In this document: positions 5,044 to 5,569 of the stretch, in pieces
Layout: each line of letters starts with the position of its first letter
Numbering within the stretch: position 1 is the stretch's first letter
Source: Gammaproteobacteria bacterium
GTDB taxonomy: Bacteria > Pseudomonadota > Gammaproteobacteria > SZUA-140
Length of the DNA stretch: 5,569 bases
Assembly (NCBI GenBank): GCA_003230195.1
Contig: QIHH01000175.1
Coordinates: forward strand, 1-5,569
Direction of reading: 5' to 3'
The notes under the pieces: generated by a model
Told to the model about the DNA's origin: nothing
Seen by the model: only the letters and a program-made list of their open reading frames with translations
Database searches by the model: none
Position numbers and translations under genes: made by a program

Positions 5044-5358
5044 ATGACATATATGATCAATGCTCGGCTGGAGCACGGAATGCCTTCGTTAATACTGATT
5101 GATGCAGTAACAGGCGAAGAGCGCCTTCATTGGTGTGGCAATAACGTAGCCAATGGTAACGATGATTGGAAGGGACTATTTAAGCGGCTGATACTGCTTT
5201 CCTGTGCGGATCAACTCGGTTTGATTCAGCGTGCAAAATCTCCTGTTTTTGGTGATGAATGTATTGAATGTAGTGCATGTGTTGAACAGGAAGTATCAAA
5301 AGCCCCCCCCCTCAAGGCAATGGGAGTATCAGAATCAAGTGATACCTCCACTGCGTGA
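5044..5358 (+). CDS. Fur-regulated small protein with CxxCxxC motif, function unknown
   Basis: A 104-residue protein that I do not recognise by name. The ATG at 5044 has AAAGGAG 9 bases upstream. An in-frame GTG at 5008 would add 12 residues but has a poorer context. The N-terminal part, M-T-Y-M-I-N-A-R-L-E-H-G-M-P-S-L, then V-T-G-E-E-R, and the later W-K-x-L-F-K-R-L-I-L-L-S-C-A, faintly recalls short iron-starvation-induced proteins of pseudomonads beginning MTYxIxAxL; that link is from memory. Residues 73-79 are C-I-E-C-S-A-C, three cysteines spaced as in metal or Fe-S binding sites, plus Cys31 and Cys54. There is no signal peptide or membrane helix, so it is probably cytoplasmic. Codons 87-90 contain a run of nine C. 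The tail after residue 92 is S/T-rich and looks disordered. The Fur box makes iron-responsive expression very likely; a role in iron sparing or uptake is inference. Confidence 0.75.
   Translation: MTYMINARLEHGMPSLILIDAVTGEERLHWCGNNVANGNDDWKGLFKRLILLSCADQLGLIQRAKSPVFGDECIECSACVEQEVSKAPPLKAMGVSESSDTSTA
5303..5311 (+). repeat. C9 homopolymer tract inside a coding sequence
   Basis: Nine consecutive C at 5303-5311 encode part of A-P-P-L (residues 87-90) of the Fur-controlled protein. Mononucleotide runs of this length are prone to slippage. A change of one base would replace the last 15 or so residues while leaving the cysteine motif intact. It may also be a sequencing-error hotspot. Confidence 0.9.
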
Positions 5359-5375
5359 CAAATAAGCAAGTGAAA

Positions 5376-5419
5376 ATGACAGATATGAATAATTCGGATA
5401 AACAAAAAAGTTCCGCTGC
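5376..5419 (+). pseudogene. 5' stub of a gene interrupted by the insertion sequence
   Basis: ATG at 5376, 17 bases after the stop of the Fur-controlled gene, opens M-T-D-M-N-N-S-D-K-Q-K-S-S-A-A before reaching the IS end. Reading through the IS border gives four more residues and a TAA. The spacing suggests the second gene of the Fur-regulated operon, cut off by the element. The Shine-Dalgarno is weak (AAG…GTGAA), and 15 codons are too few to identify the family. Confidence 0.35.
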
Positions 5420-5569
5420 TGTAGTGGCAAACTAATCTGGTCACCAAGTTAGAGGTGGTATTATCCTCATCACTAACCTGGAAATACCATGACTAAACGT
5501 ATATTTACCCCTGAATTTAAACAGGAAGTTGCCGAGCTTGTGCTAGACAAGAATTACAAGACGAGTGAG
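5420..5569 (+). mobile_element. IS3-family insertion sequence, left end, runs off the window
   Basis: The element appears to start at TGTAGTGGCAAACTAATCTG (5420-5439), which has the TG start and general form of an IS3-family terminal repeat, 69 bases ahead of an IS3 orfA. Between them, GTTAG (5448-5452) with CTAAC (5473-5477) and GAGG (5452-5455) with CCTC (5465-5468) can form an imperfect hairpin before the orfA start. Such a structure could limit transposase translation from outside transcripts. The exact boundary cannot be proven without the right end and the target duplication. Confidence 0.7.
5489..5569 (+). CDS. IS3-family transposase OrfA, N-terminal part
   Basis: ATG at 5489 opens 27 codons to the window edge: M-T-K-R-I-F-T-P-E-F-K-Q-E-V-A-E-L-V-L-D, then K-N-Y. 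The F-T-P-E-F-K-x-E-x-A-x-L-V-L-D start is the hallmark of the helix-turn-helix OrfA proteins of IS3-family elements, which bind the IS ends. The catalytic OrfB is normally made from the same transcript by programmed frameshifting. OrfA is about 90-100 residues, so roughly three quarters lie outside. The frame is undamaged in the visible part, so the copy may be young, unlike the decayed transposase at 1920-2217. Confidence 0.88.
   Translation, partial: MTKRIFTPEFKQEVAELVLDKNYKTSE

Noticed and set aside
5420..5445. A matching inverted IS end near 2220-2245 that would make 2220-5445 one composite unit
   Set aside because: Only scattered matches (a GCAAA/TTTGGC-like core), well below what IS3 terminal repeats of one element show.
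5226..5447. Minus-strand 73-codon ORF
   Set aside because: Antisense to the Fur-controlled gene and crossing the IS boundary, so unlikely to be a real gene.

Overview
The window looks like a piece of a gammaproteobacterial chromosome. Supporting this are a single-module QueF of the 'CLCPKTGQPDF' type, a YceJ/YceI-type cytochrome b561-periplasmic protein pair, a textbook Fur operator and an IS3-family insertion sequence. A marine or free-living lineage outside the Enterobacteriaceae is my guess, because E. coli-type QueF is two-module and about twice as long. The sequence alone does not fix the genus.

Layout. (1) Positions 83-1792 hold two co-directional housekeeping genes: queF (queuosine biosynthesis) and a FGGY sugar kinase closely resembling the cyanobacterial/plant D-ribulokinase group. 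(2) Positions 1789-2217 on the minus strand are a small graveyard. There is an unrecognised C-terminal coding fragment whose stop overlaps the kinase stop, then a wrecked DDE transposase in three reading frames with its catalytic middle deleted at an 8-bp tandem repeat. (3) Positions 2218-2566 are AT-rich and contain at most a doubtful 38-codon ORF, a possible promoter and an inverted repeat. (4) Positions 2567-3708 are an AT-rich two-gene operon, cytochrome b561 plus a YceI-family secreted protein, joined by an ATGA start/stop overlap. (5) Positions 3775-3970 (minus) are a GC-rich, frameshifted remnant of a YbjN-type gene. (6) Positions 3970-4630 (minus) carry two short unrecognised genes that look intact and form a likely operon (50 aa and about 160 aa). 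(7) Positions 4701-4919 (minus) read like a decayed piece of a TonB-dependent siderophore receptor. (8) A near-perfect Fur box at 4930-4949 overlaps candidate promoters for a small plus-strand protein (5044-5358). This protein has a CxxCxxC motif and a C9 tract in its coding sequence. (9) An IS3-family element begins near 5420. It appears to have cut off the next gene after about 15 codons, and its orfA (from 5489) runs off the window end.

Functionally, three themes are visible: queuosine/sugar metabolism at the left, an electron-transfer/periplasmic module in the middle, and an iron-regulated locus at the right. They are separated by at least four broken genes and two transposable-element traces, so this is a rearranged accessory region. 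I see no defence system, CRISPR array, rRNA or tRNA. The most original material is the Fur-controlled small protein and the unrecognised two-gene minus-strand operon.
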